64,000 nt of DNA from Geobacter sp. OR-1 (GTDB lineage Bacteria; Desulfobacterota; Desulfuromonadia; Geobacterales; DSM-12255). Of this stretch, positions 36,396 to 44,544 are shown one piece after another. Position numbers and translations under genes: made by a program. Every line of letters begins with the position of its first letter. Position 1 is the stretch's first letter. The notes under the pieces were generated by a model. That model was not told where the DNA came from. It was given only the letters and a program-made list of their open reading frames with translations, and did not search any database. The DNA lies in contig NZ_BAZF01000017.1 of the NCBI RefSeq assembly GCF_000813145.1, positions 27,204-91,203 on the forward strand. Direction: 5' to 3'.

Positions 36396-37199
36396 TTAGC
36401 GCCAGGTGATCAGTGCCGCCTGGCGGGGTGGAATGCGGTGGTAGCGGTAGCGGGGGAGGCCGAACATCATCGCTCCGAACACGCTGTGGCTGCCGGGAAT
36501 ATCCAGGGCATCGCGCAGCGGCGGGTAGCCGTTCGCGGCCCGCATGAGAAAACCGGCCCAGCAGGTGCCGATGCCGTTGGCTGCTGCCGCCAGTTCGAAC
36601 TGGGTCAGGGCAATGGTGCTGTCCACCGAACTCCAGATCCAATCGTCCGGGGCGTGGATCACCACCAGGTGGGGAGCGTTGCGCAGGATCGGGTCTTTGC
36701 CCTGTTCCCAGAGATCTATAAAAGGGGCGTAGCGGGGTTCCTGTGCGCTGATCCGGCGCAGGTAGTCGATCACCAGGCCGGCCAGCCGCCTGACCTCGGC
36801 CGGTGTCCGGATCACCAGCCAATGGACCGGCTGGCGGTTTACGGCAGACGGCGCCCAGCGGGCCGCCTCAATGGCCTGCTGAACCAGCGCTTCCGGAACC
36901 GGCTCTTCCTTGAACTCGCGCACTGACCGGCGGCTCCGGATCAGCTGTTCCAGGGCTGGCACGGACACGGCCAGGCCGTGATCGATGAGGGGTGACTCTT
37001 CAAGAGGAAGCGCTGTATGATGGAGTGCGCTCCGGGGGCAGACGGCGACGCAGTGGCCGCAGCCGATGCAGCGCTCTGCCGCTCCGGGCCGAAAGGCCGG
37101 GAAGCCCGCGCTGTCCGTATCGAAAAGCCCCATGGGGCAGACAGCAATGCAGGCGCCGTCGCGACGGCAGGTGGTGTGGTCGATGGTTACGAGATTCAT
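36396..37199 (-). CDS. Nitroreductase with N-terminal 2[4Fe-4S] ferredoxin domain
   Basis: A 267-residue fusion. Two cluster motifs, CRRDGACIAVCP and CIGCGHCVAVCP (residues about 10-55), are followed by a nitroreductase domain (RSRRSVREFKEEPVPEALVQQAIEAARWAPSAVN, AAANGIGTCWAGFL). The ferredoxin part would deliver electrons to FMN. Start at ATG 37199 after GGAGGGG. It lies 62 bp after the QueG-like gene and under the palindromic operator at 38102. Confidence 0.92.
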   Translation of the reverse strand: MNLVTIDHTTCRRDGACIAVCPMGLFDTDSAGFPAFRPGAAERCIGCGHCVAVCPRSALHHTALPLEESPLIDHGLAVSVPALEQLIRSRRSVREFKEEPVPEALVQQAIEAARWAPSAVNRQPVHWLVIRTPAEVRRLAGLVIDYLRRISAQEPRYAPFIDLWEQGKDPILRNAPHLVVIHAPDDWIWSSVDSTIALTQFELAAAANGIGTCWAGFLMRAANGYPPLRDALDIPGSHSVFGAMMFGLPRYRYHRIPPRQAALITWR

Positions 37200-37261
37200 T
37201 GTCCCCTCCTTCAAATGATCATTAAACGATGGTTGGTTGATGCTTTTTGGTCGTTGTCAGC

Positions 37262-38071
37262 CTATTTCCCCTTTGGGATTCCTCCTTCGCAGGGGACCTT
37301 GGTCTGGCAGAGGCCGCAGCCGGGGATCGGGGTGCCGTACTGCTCGGCCAGCTCCTGGGTCAAGGTCGTGTACAGGTAGCTTTGGCAGCGTTTTTTGTCG
37401 TGGCCGTTGGCGGAGAGGGCGTCTACCGGACAGCGCTTGACGCAGGCCATGCAACTGCCGTCCCGGTAGAAGAGACAGTTGTCGCGTACGCCGGGGCGAT
37501 CCTCTGGTGTTGATCCTACTACCATGTCGGTGACGACGCTCCCCAGCCGGTGGGCAATCCCTTTTGTGGTGATCAGGGCATCGTTCAGGCTGAAGGTGCC
37601 CAGGCCGGCGGCGTAGGCGGCATGCCGTTCGGACCAGGTGGAGACCGGCCCAACGTGCGGATCGTCCAGCGCTTGCCAGTTCGGATCAAGTTGTGGGGCT
37701 ATGGCTCGGTATCCCTGTTGTTCCAGCCAGGCCACCAGGTGCCGGCGCAGCACCTTGATGAATTCGTCGCCGAAACTGCGGGTCCGGGCCCAATCGAGGG
37801 AGGGACGCACGCTCTCGGCCCGGTTGCTTTCCCGCGTACTTTGCGTGATCGGCAGGCTCCAGACGATGACCGTTGCGGCGCCGTTCAGGAGTTCTTCCGG
37901 GGTGCGGTGAAACGGGCCGATGATCTGTTTGTACCTCTGGAACAGTGGGTCCCCGGCAGCGGCAAAACCGACCAGCGGCGCGTCGAAATAGGGGGTATCG
38001 CTGTCGGGAAAACGGTTGAGCGGGCTCTCCCTGACGAAACGTTCGATCTCTGCGCGGATACGTTCTGCCAT
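37262..38071 (-). CDS. Fe-S protein related to epoxyqueuosine reductase (QueG-like)
   Basis: A 269-residue protein. WSERHAAYAAGLGTFSLNDALITTKGIAHRLGSVVTD is the segment shared with QueG and reductive-dehalogenase-like proteins. Two cluster motifs follow (CMACVKRCPVDAL; CGLCQTKVPCEGG). It is shorter than canonical QueG and lacks its C-terminal HEAT part, so it is better viewed as a paralogue with unknown substrate than as the queuosine enzyme. First gene after the palindrome at 38102-38116. Confidence 0.82.
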   Translation of the reverse strand: MAERIRAEIERFVRESPLNRFPDSDTPYFDAPLVGFAAAGDPLFQRYKQIIGPFHRTPEELLNGAATVIVWSLPITQSTRESNRAESVRPSLDWARTRSFGDEFIKVLRRHLVAWLEQQGYRAIAPQLDPNWQALDDPHVGPVSTWSERHAAYAAGLGTFSLNDALITTKGIAHRLGSVVTDMVVGSTPEDRPGVRDNCLFYRDGSCMACVKRCPVDALSANGHDKKRCQSYLYTTLTQELAEQYGTPIPGCGLCQTKVPCEGGIPKGK

Positions 38072-38101
38072 CGGTCACCTCCTACAATTCCGGTCCAATA
38101 T

Positions 38102-38116
38102 TAGACCGGTCGTCTA
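38102..38116 (-). promoter_or_regulatory. TetR-type operator upstream of the reductase genes
   Basis: TAGAC-CGGTC-GTCTA, 31 bp before the QueG-like start. It shares the TAGACCG core with the palindrome in front of the tetR gene, so the same regulator probably binds both. Confidence 0.65.
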
Positions 38117-38134
38117 GTATTTAGAGTAAAAAAA

Positions 38135-38722
38135 TTACTGCCGCCGGAGCGTGGTCGAAAACATGACCTCCAGAAAGTCGCGCATCGGTTGCGGGGATTT
38201 CGTCACCTTGGTCTGCAGGATGGCACCCTCCCAGCCGGAGAGGAGAACCCCTGCCACCAGATCGGCATCCAGATCGCCGGCAAGCTCCCCGGCCTGTTGT
38301 GCTTCGGCCAGGCAGTCGGCAATGTGCTGGCGCCACATGGCGAAGATCCGGCTCAGCCGTTCCCGGAACCGCTCGTTCTGGTCGGCCATCTCCTGTCCCA
38401 GGTTGCCGATCAGGCACCCCCTGGTACAGGCGTTCTGGCTGACCCGCGCCAGGCCGCTCTCCAGGAAGTTGCGAATCCGGTTGACCGGGGTCACCTCTTC
38501 GTCCCGCAAAAAGGTGGCGAGCCGCTGCTCGAACCCTTCCGCAAAGTGATCGATGACCGCCAGGCCGAACTCTTCCTTGCTCTTGAAGTAATGGTAGAAC
38601 GACCCCTTCGGAACGCCGGCTTCCTTCAGAATGGTGTCGATGCCGGTGGCGTTGTATCCCTGGCGGTAGATGATGCCTGTGCCGATCCGGACGATTTCGC
38701 TGCGGGTATCTTTCTTTTCCAT
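38135..38722 (-). CDS. TetR family repressor
   Basis: A 195-residue repressor. The N-terminal HTH (RIGTGIIYRQGYNATGIDTILKEAGVPKGSFYHYFKSKEEFG) and a C-terminal ligand domain of the AcuR/YxaF type (GCLIGNLGQEMAD). A perfect 16-bp palindrome sits 11 bp upstream of the ATG, implying autorepression, and a related site precedes the reductase genes downstream on the same strand. Members of this branch often sense reactive electrophiles, fitting the nitroreductase-rich regulon; that is inference. Confidence 0.92.
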   Translation of the reverse strand: MEKKDTRSEIVRIGTGIIYRQGYNATGIDTILKEAGVPKGSFYHYFKSKEEFGLAVIDHFAEGFEQRLATFLRDEEVTPVNRIRNFLESGLARVSQNACTRGCLIGNLGQEMADQNERFRERLSRIFAMWRQHIADCLAEAQQAGELAGDLDADLVAGVLLSGWEGAILQTKVTKSPQPMRDFLEVMFSTTLRRQ

Positions 38723-38733
38723 GTAAAAATTTA

Positions 38734-38749
38734 TAGACCGATCGGTCTA
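38734..38749 (-). promoter_or_regulatory. TetR autoregulatory operator
   Basis: TAGACCGATCGGTCTA is a perfect 16-bp palindrome just upstream of the tetR start at 38722. Confidence 0.8.
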
Positions 38750-38774
38750 GTTAAGTCAAGAACAAAATTCACAC

Positions 38775-39425
38775 CTACTCGATCGATCTCCCGATCCTGT
38801 CCCAGCGCACTCGCCAGGCGTCGCTATCCCAGGACCAGTACTTGAGAAGCGCCTTCCCCTTGATGTCGCCCTCCTTGATGAAGCCCCAGAAACGGCTGTC
38901 GTAAGAGCGGTCCCGATTGTCCCCCATCATGAAATAGGAGTTGGCCGGCACCCTGACCGGCCCGAAATTGTCGCGCGGGGCCTGCTCACGCGCCAGGACG
39001 GCCTTTTCCTTGTGCACCTCGTGGGGATTCAGGTAGGGCGCGCCGTTCACGTATACCGTCTTGTCCCGCACCTGGATCTCGTCACCCGGCACACCGATCA
39101 CCCGTTTGATGAAATCCTTGGAGCGATCCTCCGGGTACTCGAACACCAGTATCTCGCCCCGGCGCGGGTCGCGGAGCTTCAGAATACGGCTGTCGCTGAA
39201 CGGGATCTTGATGCCGTAGACGAACTTGTTCACGAACAGGTGGTCGCCGACGAGCAGGGTGTCCTCCATGGAGCCGGACGGGATCTTGTACGCCTGGACC
39301 AGGCAGGACCTGATGATAAAGGCTAGCACGAGCGCCCAGATGATCGATTCAACGTACTCGCGTGTCTTGGATTTGACAGTTGCTGCGGGTTGGTCCTGCA
39401 CTACAGTTGCGGATGTTTCAGACAT
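38775..39425 (-). CDS. lepB: Signal peptidase I
   Basis: A 216-residue type I signal peptidase that removes Sec and Tat signal peptides. One N-terminal membrane segment (SIIWALVLAFIIRSCLV), the catalytic Ser in YKIPSGSMEDTLLVGDH, the general-base Lys in KDFIKRVIGVPGD, and box E GDNRDRSYDSRFWG. It ends a three-gene unit (ECF sigma factor, 59-residue protein, lepB). Start at 39425 follows AAAGGAA. Confidence 0.95.
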   Translation of the reverse strand: MSETSATVVQDQPAATVKSKTREYVESIIWALVLAFIIRSCLVQAYKIPSGSMEDTLLVGDHLFVNKFVYGIKIPFSDSRILKLRDPRRGEILVFEYPEDRSKDFIKRVIGVPGDEIQVRDKTVYVNGAPYLNPHEVHKEKAVLAREQAPRDNFGPVRVPANSYFMMGDNRDRSYDSRFWGFIKEGDIKGKALLKYWSWDSDAWRVRWDRIGRSIE

Positions 39426-39463
39426 TGGTTATTCCTTTCCGGTGCTGGGTGGTAACATGGAGA

Positions 39464-39643
39464 TCAGAAGACCGGCGCAGCCTTGAGGATGCCGAAGACG
39501 GTCCCGCCGCCGGCCAGCGCATAGCGTACCGGCCGGGACCAGAAGATCCGCTCGATAAAGGAGACCTTTTCCGCCTCATAGGCATGGACCCGCTGCATGA
39601 CCTTTGCGACAAAATCTGGAGACGGTTTATACTCGTCGTTCAT
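39464..39643 (-). CDS. Small protein overlapping the ECF sigma gene, candidate anti-sigma
   Basis: A 59-residue frame from ATG 39643 (GGAGG eight bases upstream, inside the sigma gene) to TGA at 39464. It begins MNDEYKPSPDFVAKVMQRV, has a basic-aromatic middle (FIERIFWSRPVRYAL) and a weakly hydrophobic C-terminus (AGGGTVFGILKAAPVF). It overlaps the sigma factor gene by 17 bp, so the two are translationally coupled, and lies 38 bp before lepB. Position, size and possible membrane tail suggest a minimal anti-sigma or sigma partner without a zinc-finger motif. Inference from context. Confidence 0.65.
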   Translation of the reverse strand: MNDEYKPSPDFVAKVMQRVHAYEAEKVSFIERIFWSRPVRYALAGGGTVFGILKAAPVF

Positions 39644-40193
39644 GGCCGATACCTCCGAACTGCCCTTTCAACAAGAGCATGATCTTTTCCTTGGCACGAA
39701 ACAGTCTGGTCTTTACCGTTGCTTGCGGCACGCCGCAGCTGCGGGCGATATCCTCCAGCGTGGCTCCCTGCAGGCTCATGATGATGGTGGCGCGAAACGG
39801 TTCGGGAAGCTCAGCCATGGCGTTTCTCAACGCAGTCCACTCCTCCTGCCTGATCAGGGCTGACTCTGCTGACTCGTCGTTGCCGGCGATCCGCTGGAAA
39901 AATTCCGCTGCTACCGGCTCTGTCCGGCTCAGCCGCCGCAGTTCGCTGATGCACTGGTTGCGCGCCACGATATAGAGCCAGGCCGCAAACGGGGTTCCCC
40001 GGTCGGGATCGAAGCCGGGGAGTTCCTTGTAGACATTCAGGAAAACCTCCTGGCCGATATCCTCGGCCAGGTGCGCATCCCTGACGATCCGGTGGATGAA
40101 CGTCAGCAGGTTGCGGTGGTGCTTACGGACAAGCCGGGCATAGGCATCCACGTCGCCGCCCTGCACCCGCCTGATTAAGATCTGGTCGTCCAT
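39627..40193 (-). CDS. ECF-type sigma-70 family sigma factor
   Basis: A 188-residue sigma factor. Region 2 (YARLVRKHHRNLLTFIHRIVRDAHLAEDIGQEVFLNVYKELPGF) and region 4 (LPEPFRATIIMSLQGATLEDIARSCGVPQATVKTRLFRAKEK) are clear. Start at ATG 40193; the longer frame adds 24 unrelated residues. It overlaps the 59-residue candidate partner gene and precedes lepB, suggesting control of envelope or secretion functions. Confidence 0.9.
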   Translation of the reverse strand: MDDQILIRRVQGGDVDAYARLVRKHHRNLLTFIHRIVRDAHLAEDIGQEVFLNVYKELPGFDPDRGTPFAAWLYIVARNQCISELRRLSRTEPVAAEFFQRIAGNDESAESALIRQEEWTALRNAMAELPEPFRATIIMSLQGATLEDIARSCGVPQATVKTRLFRAKEKIMLLLKGQFGGIGHERRV

Positions 40194-40413
40194 CCACTCT
40201 CCACGTTTTGTTGATACGAATGAATATACGCCGGAGCAGCGCAAAGGTTCCCGAAAAAAATGCAATCACGATTATATACGCAAAAATAGGTGCCGGAACG
40301 GCATATTCACACGGATAGCAGCGATCCGGAAATCTCTTGACCTGAGATGGCGTCATCGGTATTTTGCGCAGTTGTCACGGATAGTGGCCACTCAATGTAA
40401 AAAGGAGAAGAAC

Positions 40414-40602
40414 ATGCCGGTAATAACCCTCGATATGGCGGCGTTGACGCGGGAGAAGAAGGCGCAACTGGTGCAGACTCTGACGCGGAACGCCAGTGAG
40501 ATCACCGGAATTCCGCCGGAAAAGTTCATCGTGCTGATCAACGAACTTGAGCGGGACAACATCGGCGTCGGCGGAGAACTGCTTTCGGACCTTATGAAGT
40601 GA
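40414..40602 (+). CDS. 4-oxalocrotonate tautomerase family protein
   Basis: A 62-residue tautomerase. After Met removal the N-terminus is Pro (MPVITLDMAALTREKKAQLVQTL), the general base of the family. GIPPEKFIVLINELERDNIGVGG matches the C-terminal half. ATG at 40414 follows AAAGGAG. Forms small oligomers; substrate unknown. It overlaps the GNAT gene tail-to-tail by 11 bp. Confidence 0.92.
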   Translation: MPVITLDMAALTREKKAQLVQTLTRNASEITGIPPEKFIVLINELERDNIGVGGELLSDLMK

Positions 40603-41053
40603 TCTTTTCCATAAACACCAGCTCGACCTGCGGCGACAGGCGCTCCGTGCGGAAGGTCCGATAGCCGAGCCGTTCGTAGAGGCGGATGTTGCCCACGCTT
40701 TTACTGCCGGTGAACAGTTCGTACCGGGCCACTGTTGGGAACTCCGCCTCAACGGCCGCCATCAGGCGGCTGCCGAGCCCCTGGCCCTGGGAGTCGGGAT
40801 GGACGATTAAACGGCCGATCTCGCAGGTGTCACCCCGCAATGCCCCCCTGACCGAGCCGATAATTTTGCCGGAATCGTTGCTCAATTTCAGAATGGTCAT
40901 TACCGCGAACTCTTGTTCAATGTCGGCCAGGGTCTGGGTCAGCGGCGGAATGGACCAGTCGTTGTAAATCACTGCCTCGCTCTGGTAGGCCAGTTTCTGC
41001 AGTGCCAGGATTTCCGCGGCGTCGGCGATATCCGCTCGTGTTATCCGGTTCAT
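40592..41053 (-). CDS. GNAT family N-acetyltransferase
   Basis: A 153-residue acetyltransferase. Acetyl-CoA binding motif A is IGRLIVHPDSQGQGLGSRLMAAVEAEFP (R/Q-x-x-G-x-G/A type), preceded by the beta4 segment IIGSVRGALRGDTCEIG. Start at ATG 41053 (MNRITRADIADAAEIL). The acceptor is unknown. Confidence 0.92.
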   Translation of the reverse strand: MNRITRADIADAAEILALQKLAYQSEAVIYNDWSIPPLTQTLADIEQEFAVMTILKLSNDSGKIIGSVRGALRGDTCEIGRLIVHPDSQGQGLGSRLMAAVEAEFPTVARYELFTGSKSVGNIRLYERLGYRTFRTERLSPQVELVFMEKITS

Positions 41054-41085
41054 GCCGTATTCCTTTTCTGTTTCAGCTGCTGGCA

Positions 41086-42345
41086 TTAGTGAAAATACGA
41101 CCTGATGCATGCTTCCAGCTTGCCGTGCAACAGTGCCTCGTCGTCGTTGCAGATCTCAGCATGCAGGGCCGGCGCATGGTCGAGAAAGATCCGGGCAATA
41201 TCAGGATCGAAATGGCTCCCCGTGGTCTCTTTCAGGATACCGACCGAGACATCAAAGCTGAAAGGCTCCTTGTAGGGGCGCTTGGAGGTCAGCGCGTCGA
41301 ACACGTCCGCAACCGCGAATATACGGGCATTGAGCGGGATATCTCCCCCTGCCACGCCGACCGGATAGCCGCTGCCGTCATATTTTTCGTGGTGGCAGCC
41401 AACCACGTCCAGTGCGTCCTGCAGCCAGTCATAACCACGAATGATATCCTCGCCATGCCGGACATGGGTCTTCATAATTTCGAACTCTGCCTCAGCCAGT
41501 TTTCCCGTCTTATGCAGGATCGCATCGCCGATGGCGATCTTGCCCAGGTCATGGAGAAAGGCGCCCTTGATCAGCCCCTGCATGGATAAGGGTGTAAGCC
41601 CCAGTTTCTCACCGATCCGCACGGAGTAGAGCGTCACCCGGTAGTTATGGATATTGGTGTCGCTGTCGCGCTTGGCGATGGCGCTCCCCAGCACCTTCAG
41701 CATGCCGATATTGGTCAGCGCCAGGTTGTGCGAGTAAACGATGAGGGTCCGGTTAAGGCGGATGATCAGTGGGTACAGCGCCAGGCTGGTCGCTAAAATG
41801 ACCAGCACGACCAGGGTCAGCGACCAGAGGGTCTGCTGTTTGATCTGGGCGATGATGTCGGCCGGCGCGTGGTAGATCCCCTCCAAGTAGCCGATCTTGG
41901 CGCCGCCGGCATTCAGGATCGGGACAAAAACCCGCAGGTAGGTGTCGTTCCCCAGGGTCAGTTTTTCGCAAACAATGCCGCTGCTGTCCGAAAATTCGCT
42001 GCCATGCTTCGGGAGTTTTTCCTCTACTGTCCGGGCGGCCGGCTTGATCGCCTCGGTAATCTTATGCGATTCCGCATCGTAGAATTCGACGATGATCAGG
42101 TTGTCACGCTCGATCTCACCCCGGATCTGACGGTTCAGTTCAGCAAGCGCCTGTTCGGAAGGCGCTTTCAGGTAGGTGGTTACAACGCCGGTGTAACTGG
42201 TCGTTTCACTCTTGGCCATTGCCACGACATGATTGTCCAGGCGGCGATTGCCGAAAAAATGGACCATACCGCCGATCACCAGGGAGAGAATCAGCCAGAC
42301 AAAGGCCAGCCTGACAATAAGCCATTTATGAAGATTGTCGATCAT
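41086..42345 (-). CDS. Membrane HD-GYP phosphodiesterase
   Basis: A 419-residue protein: TM1 (about 8-30), a periplasmic sensor of about 130 residues, TM2 (about 162-182), then an HD-GYP domain with FLHDLGKIAIGDAIL and CHHEKYDGSGYPVGVAGGDIPL. Catalytic residues are intact, so it probably degrades cyclic di-GMP in response to an extracytoplasmic cue. Start at ATG 42345; the longer frame adds 52 unrelated residues. Confidence 0.9.
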   Translation of the reverse strand: MIDNLHKWLIVRLAFVWLILSLVIGGMVHFFGNRRLDNHVVAMAKSETTSYTGVVTTYLKAPSEQALAELNRQIRGEIERDNLIIVEFYDAESHKITEAIKPAARTVEEKLPKHGSEFSDSSGIVCEKLTLGNDTYLRVFVPILNAGGAKIGYLEGIYHAPADIIAQIKQQTLWSLTLVVLVILATSLALYPLIIRLNRTLIVYSHNLALTNIGMLKVLGSAIAKRDSDTNIHNYRVTLYSVRIGEKLGLTPLSMQGLIKGAFLHDLGKIAIGDAILHKTGKLAEAEFEIMKTHVRHGEDIIRGYDWLQDALDVVGCHHEKYDGSGYPVGVAGGDIPLNARIFAVADVFDALTSKRPYKEPFSFDVSVGILKETTGSHFDPDIARIFLDHAPALHAEICNDDEALLHGKLEACIRSYFH

Positions 42346-42455
42346 TGCTGCCCTTCTTGGCTGAACTAAGTGAACCCAGTGTTCCCAGCACGATAATGAA
42401 TAGGTACGACCGCCTGTGAGGTCGCAGAATGACGCGACACAGGCGGTCGCGGTAG

Positions 42456-43352
42456 CTACTTGCTCAGATACCGGCTTTTTACGTTGTAGCCGATCATCCA
42501 ATCGGCCATGGAGCGCTTCGGCAGGATCTGCTTCAACTCTGCCGCAATGGCATCGGCATCCATCTCTTTGGCGGCCAGTTCCCGCGCCTTGGTATCGAAC
42601 AGTTCAAGGTACTCCTTCATAGCCATCAGATCCTTCTTGCCGGAGAGCGGGCCGTGCCCGGGGATGATCTTCTCTACGTCCATGGCCATCAGTTCATCCA
42701 GGGTTTTGACCCAGCCGCTGAAATTGCCGTCGGCCAGGAAGGGGTGGAAGTCGGTGAAGAGGATATCGCCGCTGAAGAGCAGTTTTTTTGCCGGCACGGA
42801 GACGATCACGCTCCCTTCGGTGTGCGAGGGCGCTACACGGATCAGCTCCACTGTTTCGTCACCCAGGTCGATGGTCAGCCGGTCGCTGAAGTACAGCGAC
42901 GGCAGGGCGATTTCGGTGCCGGTCATCTCCTCCGGCTTCAGGCCGTAGTTGCCGATGTTCTTGAGGGTATCGGCGCCAACCCGCTCCATCAGCTTACGGT
43001 CGGCGGTGTGGGAGATGACGGCTGCCCCGATCCTGGTAAAAACGCAGTTGCCGAGAGCGTGATCCAGGTGGGTGTGGGTGTTGACCACGTACTTGATCTG
43101 CTTGTTGGTCACCTTGCGGATGTCGTCCAGGAACCGTTTCCCTTCTTTGGCCGAGATCAGGGTATCCACCACCAGGACCCCGTCGCGGCCGATAACGATC
43201 CCGGCATTGGCGGCAAAGCTGTTGGCCGGTGCCGCATCTTTGCCGCCGACATAGGAGTAGACATTATCGGCGATCTTGGTCAGTTCGGCAAAGGCGGTTT
43301 GGGTGAACAGCAGTGTGACAGCGACAACCGACAGCATAAACATTCTTTTCAT
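42456..43352 (-). CDS. Exported metallo-beta-lactamase-fold hydrolase
   Basis: A 298-residue protein with a signal peptide (MKRMFMLSVVAVTLLFTQTAFA) and an MBL domain: zinc motif THTHLDHALGN (HxHxDH), the later His in VAPSHTEGSVIVSVP, and PGHGPLSGKKDL. It resembles the periplasmic quinoprotein-relay or glyoxalase-II-like branch rather than true lactamases. ATG at 43352 after GGAGGAGAG. Divergent from the double rhodanese gene. Confidence 0.9.
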   Translation of the reverse strand: MKRMFMLSVVAVTLLFTQTAFAELTKIADNVYSYVGGKDAAPANSFAANAGIVIGRDGVLVVDTLISAKEGKRFLDDIRKVTNKQIKYVVNTHTHLDHALGNCVFTRIGAAVISHTADRKLMERVGADTLKNIGNYGLKPEEMTGTEIALPSLYFSDRLTIDLGDETVELIRVAPSHTEGSVIVSVPAKKLLFSGDILFTDFHPFLADGNFSGWVKTLDELMAMDVEKIIPGHGPLSGKKDLMAMKEYLELFDTKARELAAKEMDADAIAAELKQILPKRSMADWMIGYNVKSRYLSK

Positions 43353-43566
43353 TCTTCTCTCCTCCGGTAAATTCATTCACCTGCAATTTGATCAGTTCTA
43401 AATCCGGCTTACCATTTTGCCGGACCAATTTTAACAATTTACCACAGCTGACAGGAACTTCCAGAGAGGAATTATCGCCTGCGGCATCTGCTTAGATCGC
43501 CTGTGTCTTCCCATTTAATTATCGTAAATAGCGATTTGTGGTGCAAATATTATTTATTAAATCAAT

Positions 43567-43596
43567 TTGACTTATCGCAACGGCAAATCTTATAAA
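43567..43596 (+). promoter_or_regulatory. Sigma-70 promoter of the rhodanese gene
   Basis: TTGACT (43567-43572), 18-bp spacer, TATAAA (43591-43596), about 52 bp before the start at 43648. Confidence 0.6.
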
Positions 43597-43647
43597 CGCA
43601 GAGGCGTGAATCAGTCGCCGTATTCTTTATGCAGAAAGGTCTTGATT

Positions 43648-44403
43648 ATGAAAAGGATTCTATGGCTGGTAGTGTCGCTGCTGCTGGTGACTGCTGGGTT
43701 GGCCTGCGGCGCCGGCAAGCAACCGGAACCGTTTACCGTGGTCAGCAGTGAAGAGCTGAAGGCGATGATCGACCGGAATGAGCCCGGCCTTGAGGTGATT
43801 GATGCCCGCACTCCGGAGGAGTACCAGGAGGTGCATATCAAAGGGGCGAAGAATATCCCGTTGCCGGTGCTGGAAAAGAACCCGGCAGAACTTGCTTTCC
43901 CCAAGGACGCCAAGCTGGTGTTCTACTGCAACGGCTTCAAGTGCGGCAAGAGTCCCAAGGCTGCCCGGCTGGCGGCAACGCTCGGCTATAGCAACCTGTA
44001 TGTGCTGAGCGAAGGGATGCCGGCCTGGGAGGAGAAGGGGTTTGCCATTTATGCCGGGCCGGACTATGAGAAGAAGATTGAGACCACCCGCATTCCCCCC
44101 AAGGAGCTTCAGGACTTGCTGGCCTCGGCCCCGGACAAGCTAACCCTGGTGGACGTCCGCGACCAGAAGGAGTTTGCCGAAGGTCACATTCCTGGTGCGG
44201 TCAATATCCCGGTGACCAACTTTGCCGCTCGTTCCGCAGGATTGGACAAGGAGAAACAGATCATCGTCTACTGCAACTCCGGCGGCCGCAGCTACAACGC
44301 CTACCGCAAGCTGCAGAAAATGGCCTATAAAAAGATTGCCCAGGCGATTTTCAGCGATTGGCAGGAAGCAGGATTGCCGGTGGCAAAGGGTAGTGCGCCG
44401 TAA
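43648..44403 (+). CDS. Exported tandem rhodanese-domain protein
   Basis: A 251-residue periplasmic sulfurtransferase with a signal peptide (MKRILWLVVSLLLVTAGLACG) and two rhodanese domains. Both active-site loops keep the catalytic Cys: YCNGFKCGKS in the first (about residue 97) and YCNSGGRS in the second (about 210). CDC25-type loops of this size are usual for single-domain rhodaneses. The native terminator downstream has been split by the mobile element at 44457. Confidence 0.92.
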   Translation: MKRILWLVVSLLLVTAGLACGAGKQPEPFTVVSSEELKAMIDRNEPGLEVIDARTPEEYQEVHIKGAKNIPLPVLEKNPAELAFPKDAKLVFYCNGFKCGKSPKAARLAATLGYSNLYVLSEGMPAWEEKGFAIYAGPDYEKKIETTRIPPKELQDLLASAPDKLTLVDVRDQKEFAEGHIPGAVNIPVTNFAARSAGLDKEKQIIVYCNSGGRSYNAYRKLQKMAYKKIAQAIFSDWQEAGLPVAKGSAP

Positions 44404-44435
44404 CCGCCCCCTTGACTCATGACAACGAATAATAA

Positions 44436-44456
44436 CGACAAAAGGCGGCCGATCGG
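44436..44456. terminator. Left half of a bidirectional terminator split by the mobile element
   Basis: CGACAAAAGGCGGCCGATCGG here and its reverse complement at 49199-49219 form, when the element is removed, a continuous palindrome (AAAAGGCGGCC-GATC and complement) with A/T tails between the convergent rhodanese and thioesterase genes. In the present arrangement the two arms lie 4.7 kb apart. Confidence 0.75.
44448..44456. repeat. Target-site duplication, left copy
   Basis: GCCGATCGG flanks the element directly at 44448-44456 and again at 49198-49206. Because the target is itself palindromic, the exact length (8-10 bp) is uncertain; 9 bp restores a perfect palindrome on excision. Confidence 0.65.
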
Positions 44457-44457
44457 G

Positions 44458-44483
44458 CTAGCCGGTTACGTTTCGTGTGGAAA
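44458..44483 (+). repeat. Left terminal inverted repeat
   Basis: 26 bp, CTAGCCGGTTACG followed by TTTCGTGTGGAAA, identical to the reverse complement of 49172-49197. Including the host palindrome arms outside it, the inverted match extends to 49 bp with one mismatch. Confidence 0.9.
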
Positions 44484-44544
44484 AATAACTATGTTGTGGT
44501 AAAATACTCCTGGACCGCTAGTAAAGGGTTCAGGAGGTTTTTTT

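Noticed and set aside
37262..38071. Annotation as queG (epoxyqueuosine reductase).
   Set aside because: It shares the central segment and cluster motifs but is shorter, lacks the C-terminal repeat region, and sits in a nitroreductase regulon rather than with tRNA genes.
44435..44456. Terminal inverted repeat of the transposon appearing to be 49 bp long.
   Set aside because: The outer 22 bp form the arms of the host palindrome that the element split; only the inner 26 bp belong to the element, and a mismatch marks the border.
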